From NCBI GenBank assembly GCA_020137815.1, contig CM035356.1:2540035-2604034 (forward strand): a DNA stretch of 64,000 nt, written 5' to 3'. Shown one piece after another: positions 22,180 to 49,848 of this stretch (within the stretch, counting starts at the first letter, position 1; each line of letters starts with the position of its first letter). The position numbers and the translations under genes are program-made. Under the pieces are notes generated by a model that was not told where the DNA came from, ran no database searches, and worked only from the letters and a program-made list of their open reading frames with translations. The stretch comes from Hormiphora californensis. Lineage: Eukaryota; Ctenophora; Tentaculata; Cydippida; Pleurobrachiidae.

Positions 22180-25100
22180 TTACAAATGTTTTAGAGTATG
22201 AGCGAGAAAGTTCAGGGCAGTAGATTTATCTTTCAAAGTATCGTTGATCAACGACTGGAAATGGTTGGCTGCCTGAGATTCACTTTTATGAAGGAGCAGC
22301 GTGGAATGAAGGTACTCAATATCCGTGCTGGACCTCAACTCTGGCATGCCCGCTTTGAGGAGGAGAGACAGGGTGTTTACTAAAAGGTGGGCATGTTTCC
22401 GGAGCACAGAGAACGCTCTACAAGCCATCCCTTCGAACTGTTTAAACAGTTCCCCATCCCGTCCACCCATTACAAACGCCAGGGTAGAAGTGAAGACAAA
22501 AGGTACTCGCTCCCGCTTAATATTCAGTCCCAAAACCTCAAAATACTTGACATTCCCCAGAAAGTGCCCGAAATCAATATGAAAGTAGGCTCCATTCCTC
22601 TTGACCATGATGTTACTGCTGTGCCGGTCCCCTATCCCCAGAACGTACGTAGCAACACAATATCCCGCACAGCTCATGGTGAAAAGCTGTAGTGCCCGGT
22701 CCAGGTCAACCTTGTAGGTGTTCTGCTGGGACAACCATTCCTTCAGGAGATCCGCCCGGAAGACACCCGTTACACCACCATGCTCTAACATTATATCAGC
22801 GAGGGTCATGGCGTGGATGTACTCAATCATGCCACAATTCCTGTCAGTCCTGGTACAACCATAGGGGGTTAGGTAGAGGTCCAGTGCGCTCTGTTGCCAC
22901 ACCCCTTCCATTAGTTTTAACATTTGTAGGGTCACCATGTCTTGCGTTATATCGTCACCCTGCTTGAAGATCACCCGGACAGTCGACTTCCCGAGATTAC
23001 TTGGATCACCGTTCTCGAAAGCAAGGAGGAGGGGCTTTTTCTTGGAATCGAAGAAGGTGCACTGTCGAGGAATGATGCGTCCTAGGACAAGGTGAGGATT
23101 GTACACAGGAGAGAACATTTCCGGGAATTCAGAGGAGGAGAGAGTATCAATTAGGTAGCTCTTTCTCTGTGCATCGTTCTGATATCTATCACTTTTGAGT
23201 TGTTGGGATACCGTTTTCAGGATGGTGCAAGCCTTTACCTGAACCAGTAACCGGAACCGCTGCTCATCGCCACAACCCCTGATATAAGCGTCAAGAAGAA
23301 GACCTAGCCGGATCCGGTGTTCCTGCCGGTCAACCTCACTCCTCAGAGCCCAGAACAGGAAATGCCCAAACTCCCGCTTCTCAAGAGCTCTCTTCAGTAG
23401 GAGTCTTGCCAGAGCGGAGTCGTGATAAGTCTCGTACTTTAGCGCCTCTATCAGTTGTAAAATGTAAGTATTGAGAGTGTAGATATCGAGTTGTTCGAGA
23501 CACTCCACAGCGTATGTCCTGACAGGTCTACTGGGTGTCCTGCAGCTCAGTAACTCCAAGACAACTTCAATTCTGGGCGGTGTCCATAGTGCCAACATCC
23601 GGACCACCTCAACTACATTCTGTTGGTGGCACCAATCCACACTTTGGAACAACTTTGGTAGAGCCTGATCGTAGGTCTTTAGGAACCTCCGATACTTCCA
23701 CACCATATCCCGCTCCTTGTCCGTTAGTGACGTCAGGGCGTCTACAGTGTACATCAGGGCCTCTAGCTTGCTCTGCTCAGAGGGGCTTGGGATGGGTCCC
23801 TGGTCTATTGTCTCAGGAGAGGGAGGGTAGGCGGGAACCATGACAGGATAAACAAACTCATCAAGCTCACATTTTAGGTAGACACAATTAGGAGAGGGGT
23901 TCTCACTAACAACACCATCAGGAAGGGGTGGTGCATAACCCTCATCCTCTTCTTCATACGACCAGCATTTTAGTGTTAACTTTCCCGTTTTGAGGCACGA
24001 TCTAAAGTCTACTAGGGGTAGGTTGACCCACGCAATTGCAATATCCTCCCCTCCATCTACAGCAGGGTCTGGTGCAAGGGTTGCGGGTTTATCTGACCCC
24101 TTACCACCACCACCACCACCACTAGTGCTTCCCACCCCTGCTGTGCTGCTCTTCTTCCCTCCCTTTGGTTTACCCTCCTCAGTCACACTCTTCTTCCTCT
24201 GACCCCGGGTAATGGCCTTGACCACAATATGGAACCTAATGTCCTGGGGAACATTCTTCAGGGCGATGTCGTATGTCAACCACTGGTACCAGGAGGGGTT
24301 ACAGGTAAAAGGGACGTGTTTAGTGCACCCGGGGGCGGAGAGGGCTGTTTGACCATGATACAGGGTGACCTGAACATACAAATCTGATAGGCCCTCCTCT
24401 GTGTCACCCACTCCCTCACAACCGAGAATCCGTAACCGTAACTTCTGGTTTATCTCCCACAGACTCAGTGCGGATATGTCAGTGTGGCTGCGTCCTGCCA
24501 GGGTCAACTCAGACTGGGGAATGTTGTATTTCTCCGCTGGGTCCAACAAAGCAGTGTCCAAAGTGGGATCCTCCTCAGGAGGGACCTTGGGTTTTCCGAC
24601 AAACCACAAATCAACATGCTCCTTCCGAATCAGACAATCTCGGACATGGACAAAGTCGACAAACTGGGTGTCACTTGAAATGTAGTCTGACATTCCAGCT
24701 ACCTTGAGTACGTAATCAGACGCTGCTGCTTCCTCGGGTAGACCGTAGAGAGTTCTCTTGACCGGATCTTTGGGGAACATTTCATCCCGAACATTGTCTG
24801 CACTTTTATCATACAACTCGTTTAGTTGAGCCTTAGTACTGCCTGTTGGAAAGAAAAACTGCACAAACAGAAGTGGTTCGCGGCACCGCTTGAGGAGGTG
24901 AACTGGTAGAGGCTCTGGGTAGATCCGGGGTCCAAAGTAGTACTGATATGGATCACGGACCTTCTCTACCTGCTGCCGAACCCTTGCAAAGTTCTTCCTA
25001 GCGCACTCAACCTCGATACTACTCTCCGAACCGAGCTCTGAAAGGGATATTCCAGTAAGGGCGTTGACCATGTTTATCATCTCCTTTTCGTGGCGTGAGA

Positions 25101-25422
25101 GCACGCGATTTCGGGGTCGGAGTTCAAGCCATTTCATGAAGGTTGGGTCTTCCGACCAAAGTCTGTAAATGTCTAAGGAGCTTAGCAGGACTGATTCATC
25201 CACTACTTCAAAGATATTTAGATCGTGGTTGTAACAAAAAACATAATCGCTGGGCGTCCCACTCAATTCCAGACTCTGCGACACAAGATACTGCCAAAGA
25301 GAAGTTTTCACATCACTCATTTTACTGTGCACCGCTGTTTTCATGAACACTGATTGATCCTGAGGTAGCATGAACTCTACCTCAATCTCCCGACATGGCA
25401 GACCGTCCACTTTCGAGGGCAT
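22180..25422 (-). CDS. Phosphatidylinositol 3-kinase catalytic subunit, class IA p110-type, intronless
   Basis: Single-exon ORF of 1080 aa; human p110 proteins are 1044-1070 aa. Order of parts: an N-terminal adaptor-binding region (about 1-110) with REIEVEFMLPQDQ; a Ras-binding-like region (about 170-290); a C2 domain (about 325-500) interrupted by a Gly/Ser/Lys insert near 410-450 with six glycines in a row; a helical domain with SLTDKERDMVWKYR; and the kinase domain. Kinase motifs: VIFKQGDDITQDM (ATP lysine about 816), GIGDRHSSNIM (DRH at 932-934), HIDFGHF (DFG at 950-952) and KRERVPF in the activation loop. The tail LNFLAHTLKHL resembles the membrane-binding end of p110. The adaptor-binding region marks class IA; the GHFLGN activation loop looks nearer to delta/gamma than alpha, so no paralogue symbol is given. 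It converts PIP2 to PIP3 at the plasma membrane with a p85-type partner. Confidence 0.93.
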   Translation of the reverse strand: MPSKVDGLPCREIEVEFMLPQDQSVFMKTAVHSKMSDVKTSLWQYLVSQSLELSGTPSDYVFCYNHDLNIFEVVDESVLLSSLDIYRLWSEDPTFMKWLELRPRNRVLSRHEKEMINMVNALTGISLSELGSESSIEVECARKNFARVRQQVEKVRDPYQYYFGPRIYPEPLPVHLLKRCREPLLFVQFFFPTGSTKAQLNELYDKSADNVRDEMFPKDPVKRTLYGLPEEAAASDYVLKVAGMSDYISSDTQFVDFVHVRDCLIRKEHVDLWFVGKPKVPPEEDPTLDTALLDPAEKYNIPQSELTLAGRSHTDISALSLWEINQKLRLRILGCEGVGDTEEGLSDLYVQVTLYHGQTALSAPGCTKHVPFTCNPSWYQWLTYDIALKNVPQDIRFHIVVKAITRGQRKKSVTEEGKPKGGKKSSTAGVGSTSGGGGGGKGSDKPATLAPDPAVDGGEDIAIAWVNLPLVDFRSCLKTGKLTLKCWSYEEEDEGYAPPLPDGVVSENPSPNCVYLKCELDEFVYPVMVPAYPPSPETIDQGPIPSPSEQSKLEALMYTVDALTSLTDKERDMVWKYRRFLKTYDQALPKLFQSVDWCHQQNVVEVVRMLALWTPPRIEVVLELLSCRTPSRPVRTYAVECLEQLDIYTLNTYILQLIEALKYETYHDSALARLLLKRALEKREFGHFLFWALRSEVDRQEHRIRLGLLLDAYIRGCGDEQRFRLLVQVKACTILKTVSQQLKSDRYQNDAQRKSYLIDTLSSSEFPEMFSPVYNPHLVLGRIIPRQCTFFDSKKKPLLLAFENGDPSNLGKSTVRVIFKQGDDITQDMVTLQMLKLMEGVWQQSALDLYLTPYGCTRTDRNCGMIEYIHAMTLADIMLEHGGVTGVFRADLLKEWLSQQNTYKVDLDRALQLFTMSCAGYCVATYVLGIGDRHSSNIMVKRNGAYFHIDFGHFLGNVKYFEVLGLNIKRERVPFVFTSTLAFVMGGRDGELFKQFEGMACRAFSVLRKHAHLLVNTLSLLLKAGMPELRSSTDIEYLHSTLLLHKSESQAANHFQSLINDTLKDKSTALNFLAHTLKHL

Positions 25423-25840
25423 CGTCCTCGCGCCTAGGTCGAATATTTCAAATTAATTTATTTCAATGAATTTCCTCAATAAAATACTAGGGTGTTGGTG
25501 TAAGGAGTAGGAGAATCAAAAATCCCTTGTGGGCTGTGGACACCCAGGTCACAAAAAAGGTTCAAAAATGCTTGAAAACTGAAAAGTGCTGCCTTATCCT
25601 GCTTTAAGTCAGTAGCATTTGCCAACAGAAATCGTATAAAAACGCTTAAAAATATCAGAACCCCCACCGGGATTTCCAGCGCCTAGACCCTGCTTGCGGG
25701 GGCCCCGCCCCTACACCCCTGACCCCGCCCTGATTTTCACTGTTGAGTGGCATAATTAATGCATAAGTAACATTTATATCCTTATCAAAAGAATCAGATT
25801 TGTCGATCGCCTTCTAATTTCTATCACCTTTCTGTAGAAC
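25423..25840. promoter_or_regulatory. Head-to-head region between PI3K and the DDX52 5' copy
   Basis: This 418-bp gap separates the PI3K start (minus) from the first ATG of DDX52 copy A (plus). From about 25550 onward it is duplicated upstream of the intact DDX52 gene at 29315-29586. It therefore probably carries the DDX52 promoter and may have been a shared divergent promoter. No TATA box is evident; assignment is by position and duplication only. Confidence 0.4.
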
Positions 25841-26056
25841 ATGGTTAACGCACAGCAGGACATGATGCATCTTCTGTGTGCAGGAACTAACATCCGTGTC
25901 AAGAAACCGAAACCAACTTCAATCCCCGCAATACCACCAAAGGTAGAGGAGATACAGCAGCCAAAGGAAAATATAAATATTCGGAAACGGCACAAAATTC
26001 GTATTAAAGGGTCTGACGTTCCAGAAGCTCAGAGCACGTTTGAGGATTTAAGACAG
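25550..26056 (+). pseudogene. Truncated duplicate of the DDX52 promoter and first ~70 codons
   Basis: Aligns with 29315-29800. The coding part starts at ATG 25841 and gives the same first ~70 residues as the intact gene (MVNAQQDMMHLLCAGTNIRV through STFEDL). It then diverges after GAGGATTTA and stops at 26066-26068 after a short unrelated tail (RQRKK). Nucleotide differences within the coding part that I could see are synonymous (CAGGAC/CAAGAT, CTTCTG/CTCTTA, GCA/GCG, CGG/CGA, TTA/TTG). No helicase motif is present, so the product would be at most a 75-aa fragment. Confidence 0.9.
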
Positions 26057-26065
26057 AGAAAAAAA

Positions 26066-26215
26066 TGAGGCCCCTCGGAAATGTTCAAGTCATGCACAAT
26101 CAAGTCACGCACACCAATCACAGCTCAGAACGCGCGAAGCACTCTGCGCGTTCTGAGCTGTGATTGGTGGGCGTGACTTGATTGTGCATGACTTAAACAT
26201 TTCCGAGGGGCCTCA
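26066..26215. repeat. 150-bp near-perfect palindrome (element 1 of an abutting chain)
   Basis: Starts TGAGGCCCCTCGGAAATGTT and ends with its reverse complement, meeting at a GCGCG-rich centre near 26140. It begins exactly where the truncated DDX52 copy ends. Confidence 0.9.
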
Positions 26216-26601
26216 TAAGGAACCATAATAAAGTTCAAGAGCCTCCAAGAGCACCCAAGAGCACACCCGATCGAAGAGAGACCACACCTGAGAGCGTACC
26301 ACACCCAAAAGAGACCACATCCAAGAGCGCACCACCTCCAGAAGACACCACTTCAAGAGCGCACCACATCAAAGAGAGCTCCCCATCCAGAAGATACCAC
26401 GCGCAGGGGACACCACGCGCAGAAGAGACCAGCGCGGCGTTGTATTTGCGCGTGCGGTCTCTTCTGCGCGTGGTGTCCCCTGCGCGCGGTATCTTCTGGA
26501 TGGGGAGCTCTCTTTGATGTGGTGCGCTCTTGAAGTGGTGTCTTTTGGAGGTGGTGCGCTCTTGGATGGGGTGCGCTCTTGAACTTTATTATGGTTCCTT
26601 A
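26216..26601. repeat. 386-bp palindromic element (element 2 of the chain)
   Basis: Terminal inverted repeats TAAGGAACCATAATAAAGTT and its complement. The arms contain repeated CCAAGAGCACACC/AGAGACCACAC units and meet at a GCGC-rich centre near 26430. It abuts element 1 with no spacer. Confidence 0.88.
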
Positions 26602-27801
26602 TAGGGATCCCTAAAAAAGTTCAGTATTTACACAGAGTTTACACAGTCTTTACTCAGTCGTTACACCCAGAGCGGCGCGTGCTGCGCACAGTGGCTTTTT
26701 CCAAGAAAATATTGGATTGTGTGCTGCACAATTGACAAAATTGAGCGCTGCGGCGAAAAAAGTTTCCGAAAACGCTGCAAATCGAGTGCGAAAGACGCAG
26801 TCGTTAAAGTCGGATTTTTTGAAACTGTCACCCCCCTAGAGTTTTCAAATTTCTTTAAATGACCATAAGTCCGGTTCCTGATGAGATAGAGACTTGAAAT
26901 TTGGAAGTTACGAAGATCTTGCTAAGTTCTTCCGAACCTCCAAATTCCAAGTCTCTATCTTATCAGGAACCGGAGATATGACAAATTTTGTTATTTCAGG
27001 GGGGTGACAGTTTCAAACAAGAATTATTATTGCATTATGTTTCATAATGCTGTGTTTCCCTGCCTACGAATACTCCAACCGATTACTGATAAACGATGAG
27101 ATCTGGTAAGCGCCGCTCACAGACACACCGTGCAATGTGATCTGATCGTCGTCCGCCAACGCCTAATTACAATATTATGTGAGACGAAGCTATGCATGGG
27201 AAACTTCTCACGTTCCCTCAGTCACCATAATAACGAGCTGAGCTTTCAACGCCTTTTAGTTTCAATCAGATTTACCAAGAAGTTAAATCCATTCGAGCGC
27301 TACGGCTATGCTGTAACGCGCGAGGTGTGTACTGTGTATACATACGCTGCATTGAGAGTGCGCGCACACAAGTTTTGAGCGCGCGCCACCGAAATCCGTA
27401 GTGTAATAACTTTGCGGACGACGCTTTCAAAATGGATCGGTTGTCAGGCGTTGTCCGTGACGGACGGACGGACATTTAGTTAACTACACGATCTGCTGAT
27501 TTCTAAACCCTGAATGATCTTTTTAGCACGTGCGTGCTAAAAACATCATCCCGGGTGAATGCCCTTAGCTTCGGGCATTCACCCGGGCAGGGAAAAAATC
27601 CGAGTATAAAGTGTAAGCGAAACAACAACGAACTGGCTGCGCGTTGTGCAACGTTGCGCATATGAATCTCACCGGTGAGATCGTTATGCGCAACGAATGC
27701 GCGACGCGCAGCCAGTTCGTTGTTGTTTCGCTTTCACTTTAACGACTGAGTAAAGACTGTGTAAACTCTGTGTAAATACTGAACTTTTTTAGGGATCCCT
27801 A
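26602..27801. mobile_element. 1.2-kb element with TAGGGATCCCTA ends (element 3 of the chain)
   Basis: Ends are TAGGGATCCCTAAAAAAGTT and its complement, with at least 60 bp of inverted match (CAGTATTTACACAGAG ... ACTCAGTCGTT). Nested inside are a 210-bp hairpin with TAAAGTCGGATTTTTTGAA ends (26805-27016), a GGGTGAATGCCC hairpin near 27553-27588, and an inverted pair GCGAAACAACAACGAACTGG/complement at about 27616-27735. No transposase is seen. The open frame at 27130-27378 has no recognisable motif. Confidence 0.85.
26805..27016. mobile_element. Hairpin element with TAAAGTCGGATTTT ends, nested copy
   Basis: Left arm: AAACTGTCACCCCCC, then CCGGTTCCTGATGAGATAG. The right arm is the complement (GGAACCGGAGATATG ... 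GGGGGGTGACAGTTTC). Its right end is truncated relative to the copy at 28452-28677. It contains the GATGAGATAGAGACTT core at 26880 and its inverse at 26948. Confidence 0.85.
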
Positions 27802-28026
27802 TAGGGATCCCTAATAAAGTTGTGACTTGTCACCAAACATGTGGTTCCCGTGGCGGCGCGGCTTCAAAATGCGCGATTGTAACTTGTCACCGCATGGTTT
27901 GCGCCGCGCCGCAGCTACGCGCAGTGGGAACCACGTGCGTTTTGGTACGCGCACACGCGGTGACAAGTCACAACTGCGCCTCCGCAAGACTACAGTGACA
28001 AGTCACAACTTTATTAGGGATCCCTA
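27802..28026. mobile_element. 225-bp element with TAGGGATCCCTA ends (element 4 of the chain)
   Basis: Inverted ends TAGGGATCCCTAATAAAGTT + GTGACTTGTCACC. The interior is GC-rich with GCGCGCC-type sequence and a direct GTGACAAGTCACAACT duplication at the right. It shares its 12-bp terminus with element 3 and abuts it directly. Confidence 0.88.
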
Positions 28027-28194
28027 TAAAAAAGAAGAAAAACGGGAAAAACAAAAAATTTAAAATCTGAATTTTATTTTAGCTGGGGCAATGCGCGCAT
28101 GAAACGCGCGGCAGATCAAAAAGAGGTTTTATCCGCGCGTCACAGTACAATTCGACGTGAGTTTTGGTGCACCTAATTAAATTGGATGGTGTGC

Positions 28195-28375
28195 GCGCGT
28201 GTGATTTTTTTTCTTGTGATCAGGAAATTTTTAAAGTGCGTTTCAAACGACTTGACCTGAGATTCCTGGAAATTCAGGATTTCCCCTTTGTAAATACACG
28301 CGCAATGCGCCAAATTCCAAGAATTACGGGTCAAGTCGCTTGAAACGGACTTTAAATTCCCCGTTTTCCACAAAA
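28195..28375. repeat. Imperfect inverted repeat
   Basis: The left arm AAAGTGCGTTTCAAACGACTTGACC is mirrored by GGTCAAGTCGCTTGAAACGG at about 28327-28348, with CTGGAAATTCAGGATTTCC between. Surrounding sequence (28027-28450) is rich in GCGCG and has no gene. Confidence 0.65.
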
Positions 28376-28451
28376 AGGATTGGCATGCGCTGCAGACCCC
28401 AAGTGCGCGCGTTTTCCACGGCTTCTAGCCAACAAAAAGGATAAGAAGAAT

Positions 28452-28677
28452 TAAAGTCGGATTTTTTGAAACTGTCACCCCCCTGGGTATTTTCAAATTT
28501 CGTAAATGACCATAAATCCGGTTCCTGACGAGATAGAGACTTGAAATTTGGAGGTTACGAAGATCTTGCTAAGTTCTTCCGAACCTCCAAATTTCAAGTC
28601 TCTATCTCATCAGGAACCGGAGACATGGCAAATTTTGTTATTTCAGGGGGGTGACAGTTTCAAAAAATCCGACTTTA
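28452..28677. mobile_element. Hairpin element with TAAAGTCGGATTTT ends, complete copy
   Basis: Full inverted match from TAAAGTCGGATTTTTTGAAA to its complement. The arms contain CGGTTCCTGACGAGATAGAG and its inverse, meeting at AGATCTTGCTAAG. It is very similar to the nested copy at 26805. Confidence 0.9.
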
Positions 28678-28679
28678 TC

Positions 28680-29314
28680 AAGACCATGAATTGGAATGCG
28701 CTGCAGCCCCCTCATGCGCGCACCCCCGCAACGAGGGGACTGGAGGGAATGCCGCGCGCGCGTTTGGCCTGAGCCCGGCTGGGTCGAAAATAACTTTGCG
28801 GTCGAAAAAACGGCGGTGCTTATAACTTTGGCCCCTGAAGTCCGTTTTGCTTGATTCTTTCACTAGCTGTTAGATCTGACAATTATCTACCTTGCTGTTT
28901 TTGAGAGAAGTTAATTGGATTTGAGGAGGCTGAGCAATAGCCGTTCAAAGATTGGTTGTTTTCAAAAAGTGACGTCACAGGTCCCTGCAGGGACACTTTG
29001 TTTCAAATTTGAAATAAAATCTCGAAATTTTTTATTTTACCGCACTCGATTTTGCGGAGTTTGGTTCATATCTCCTGTTCCTGATAAGATAGAGACCTGA
29101 AACCGGTTGCATTTGAAAGCTGTTATCTTCCTCTTTCCAACGCTACCAAAACGATTTCTGTACCTTATCTGGAACCGGAGATATGATTGATTATGTATTC
29201 CCCCCTAGCGCGGTATTCCCTCCAGGCCCCTTATATTATATTATAAGGGGCCTGCAACGTATGCCAAGACCATGAATTAATCTATTATATGTGCCTTTCA
29301 TTTCTATTCTTTTC
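28680..29314. other. Repeat-rich spacer, no gene
   Basis: Includes a further diverged hairpin at about 29065-29185 (TCATATCTCCTGTTCCTGAT ... ATCTGGAACCGGAGATATGA) related to the arms of the TAAAGTCGG element. It also includes a small ATATTATATTATAAGGGGCCTG palindromic stretch near 29220-29255. No coding signal. Confidence 0.6.
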
Positions 29315-29586
29315 CACAAAAAGGTTCAGAAATGCTTGAAAATAGAATTGCGATGCCTTATCCCGCTTTAAGTCAGTAGCATTTGCCAACAGAAATCGTC
29401 TAAAAACGCTTAAAAATATCAGAACCACCACCGGGGTATCGAGCGCCTAGACCCTGCTTGCCCCTAAACCCCGCCCTGATTTTCACTGTTGAGTGGTATA
29501 TTTAATGCATAATTTACATTTACATCCTTATCAAAGGAATCATATTTGTCGATCGCTTTCTAATTTCTATCACCTTTCTGCAGAAC

Positions 29587-31083
29587 ATGGTTAACGCACA
29601 GCAAGATATGATGCATCTCTTATGTGCGGGAACTAACATCCGTGTCAAGAAACCGAAACCAACTTCAATCCCCGCAATACCACCAAAGGTAGAGGAGATA
29701 CAGCAGCCAAAGGAAAATATAAATATTCGGAAACGACACAAAATTCGTATTAAAGGGTCTGACGTTCCAGAAGCTCAGAGCACGTTTGAGGATTTGAAAG
29801 CAGCGCATCCCAAAATACTCAAGTCTGTTCTCGGTCGATTGGAGAAAAGTAGTATCTCTGAGCCAACACCAATTCAAATGCAATGTATTCCACTTCTTAT
29901 GCAGCACCGATCCATTCTCTCCTGCGCTCCAACGGGTTCAGGCAAAACTCTTGGATTCGCTTTGCCAATTTTATCCCACTTGAAAAAGTCGAAATCAGGA
30001 AACTTTAGAGCTCTGATTTTGTCACCGACTCGTGAGCTTGCTGGTCAAATTTATCGGGAGTTCAAATCGCTAGGCGGAAGTACCAAGTTCAAATACTATC
30101 TTTTATCGAAGGAAAACGCCAAATCTGATATTTTGAGCAAGGATGTCGGAAAGAAAGATATCCTTATTGCCACACCATCCTATCTCCTCTCAATGATAAA
30201 AGAAGACAAACTCGATCTATCTAGTTTGGAGTTTTGTATCCTGGACGAAGCTGATCGACTGTTTGACGACCAATTCAAGGAGGAGATATCAGCCATTTTG
30301 GAGTGCATTGACCTCGTTAAAGTGACAGTGGGGCTATTTAGTGCGACATTGGCCAACGGAATTGACGAATGGTGTTTTAAACATCTCGACAACTTCGTTC
30401 AGGTGTTCATTGGGGCAGTGAACGGGGCGAACTCCAACATAAAACAATCCCTCAAGTTTGTGGGAACTGAGGACAGTAAGTTGTACTCGCTGCGTATGAT
30501 GATCCAGGGTGACTTCAAACCGCCCATGCTGGTCTTCACCCAGACAAAGGATCGTGCTAAGCAGCTGTATGAAGAGTTGAAGATGGTCAGCAGCAGAGTG
30601 GCAGCCATCCACAGTGATCTTGGGCAACATGCCAGGGATGAGATAGTGGGGAAGTTCCGGGGAGGAGAGGTTTGGATCCTGATCTGTACTGATCTGATGT
30701 GCCGTGGGATTGATTTTAAAAATGTTAACGTTGTTGTTAATTTTGATCTACCCCAAACGAGAGTGGATTACATACACCGTATTGGACGGACTGGCCGGGC
30801 GGGACAGGGAGGAGAGGCGGTGACATTTTTCACAGAGGCGGATAAAGCTCTACTTCCCTCCATTATTACTGTATTGAAGAACTCGGGGTGTGAGTTACCG
30901 GATTGGCTGAAAAATTTAAAGGGGATTTCGAGGAGAGATTACAAACGGGCAACAAAGAAACGTGTCGAGAGGAAAGATATCAGCACGATACCGCAGTATG
31001 ACAAGGAACGGGCCACGAAAAGAAAGGCTATGATAGCTGGATCAAAGGCCAAGAAAAAGAAAACGAAAGTGACTGAAAATTAA
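29587..31083 (+). CDS. DDX52: DEAD-box RNA helicase DDX52/ROK1-like, intronless
   Basis: A 498-aa single-exon ORF. DDX52 (yeast Rok1) is a nucleolar ATP-dependent helicase of 18S rRNA processing. Motifs in order: TPIQMQCIPLLM (Q motif), APTGSGKT (Walker A, about 114-121), SPTRELAGQI, LDEADRLF (DEAD, about 220), FSATLA (SAT, about 252), VFTQTKDRAKQLYEEL, ICTDLMCRGIDF and YIHRIGRTGRAGQGG (about 395-409). The tail after about 440 is Lys/Arg-rich (AGSKAKKKKTKV), fitting nucleolar targeting. LMCRGIDFKNVNVVVNFDLP is close to the DDX52 form and separates it from other DEAD-box proteins. Start is the ATG at 29587 preceded by CAGAAC. Its promoter and first ~70 codons exist a second time at 25550-26056. 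It is 175 bp upstream of ABCE1 on the same strand. Confidence 0.93.
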   Translation: MVNAQQDMMHLLCAGTNIRVKKPKPTSIPAIPPKVEEIQQPKENINIRKRHKIRIKGSDVPEAQSTFEDLKAAHPKILKSVLGRLEKSSISEPTPIQMQCIPLLMQHRSILSCAPTGSGKTLGFALPILSHLKKSKSGNFRALILSPTRELAGQIYREFKSLGGSTKFKYYLLSKENAKSDILSKDVGKKDILIATPSYLLSMIKEDKLDLSSLEFCILDEADRLFDDQFKEEISAILECIDLVKVTVGLFSATLANGIDEWCFKHLDNFVQVFIGAVNGANSNIKQSLKFVGTEDSKLYSLRMMIQGDFKPPMLVFTQTKDRAKQLYEELKMVSSRVAAIHSDLGQHARDEIVGKFRGGEVWILICTDLMCRGIDFKNVNVVVNFDLPQTRVDYIHRIGRTGRAGQGGEAVTFFTEADKALLPSIITVLKNSGCELPDWLKNLKGISRRDYKRATKKRVERKDISTIPQYDKERATKRKAMIAGSKAKKKKTKVTEN

Positions 31084-31258
31084 GTGTGTGGGTGTGTGTA
31101 TGTTGTATATCCTGTTTTATCCGGCTGTTTTATGACTAATACATTGTTCAGAGTCTGATCATGATCTTTGTCTTTGAACCACACGTGTCCTATCCAACGT
31201 AGTATTATCTCCATAAATTACGTTTTGATATAGGGTGAATAGCGAGTGATTAACACGC

Positions 31259-48886
<17,628 letters not shown>

Positions 48887-49040
48887 TTTATTGATGACGT
48901 CACGATGACGATGACGGGTTACCATGGCAACCAAGATAAAACTCCGTCAAGGATGATCCTCGTCCCATGTGCTAATTGATCCCTCTTTTTTTTAATTTTT
49001 TGATCCAACAAAATCCCCGACTTTTTTAATTTGGCTAAAC

Positions 49041-49349
49041 AACGCGGGTATCAAATCTTAATTCCGATTTTTGGCGGTAATAAAATTACTGGCCTTTCTT
49101 TTTTGAGGATAGAGGAAAGATCGGAGTTAGGCTGAAAACTTGAATTTGTTTTCCGTCCGGCTGGATGTGAAACAGTGAAGCAGAATGGTTTCTCTCAGAC
49201 CTGGCCTGGCAATATTCTCATTTCTTCCAAAGAGCGCGAGAAAAGTGGTCAGAGCATTGGCCTGACAGCTCTCTGAGCAGTTTGTGGCTTCGAACAGCTT
49301 GGCCAAACTTTTATTTCGTATACCGATAGTATGATTTGATACCCGCGTT
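49041..49349. mobile_element. 309-bp TIR element
   Basis: Terminal repeats AACGCGGGTATCAAAT and ATTTGATACCCGCGTT. The interior (49180-49280) has AGTGGTCAGAGCATTGGCCT, also found inverted at 7700-7800. No target duplication recognised. It lies downstream of ABCE1. Confidence 0.8.
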
Positions 49350-49778
49350 TGAAGAAACAATTATGAAACACGGTGGTTATGTAAAAATGTTGGTAAAAGT
49401 GTTACCTAAAACAACAACAAGCACAGATCTCTCGTCAACACGCAGCATTTCTCATGATAAAACATTCATATCAATGATATGGTGCCATTTTGTCATGCCC
49501 GACCATCCTCCTTCAGTAATCAATCTCACAATCTGAGTGAATTTGAACTCGGATCGTTTAATTGCTGGAAATCTGAGTGAAATCCAAGAAGGGTCTGATA
49601 AAACACCATAGATATCAATAACGCAACATCATTCCCATAACCATAACGTCTCTGATATTGATAAGATTCATAATATAATATGAATCATATTGGTAGCCCA
49701 GATATAATGGGCTCTATCAGCAGACAATAATCACTCAATAAATTAAGTTGTGTAACCTGCAATCTTCTGTCTCATACG

Positions 49779-49848
49779 GTGTCTGGCGGAGGAGCCGATC
49801 CCGTTTTGATACTGTACTCAGAGTCAGATCAGGTCAGCCCTCCAGACA
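49779..49848. mobile_element. Hairpin MITE (CTGTCTGGCGG family), diverged
   Basis: GTGTCTGGCGGAGGAGCC and GTCAGCCCTCCAGACAG ends around CCCGTTTTGATACTG. No target duplication is retained. Confidence 0.6.

Noticed and set aside
27130-27475. ORFs inside the 26.6-27.8 kb element as a transposase
   Set aside because: No DDE or other transposase motif; about 80 aa only; the element looks non-autonomous.
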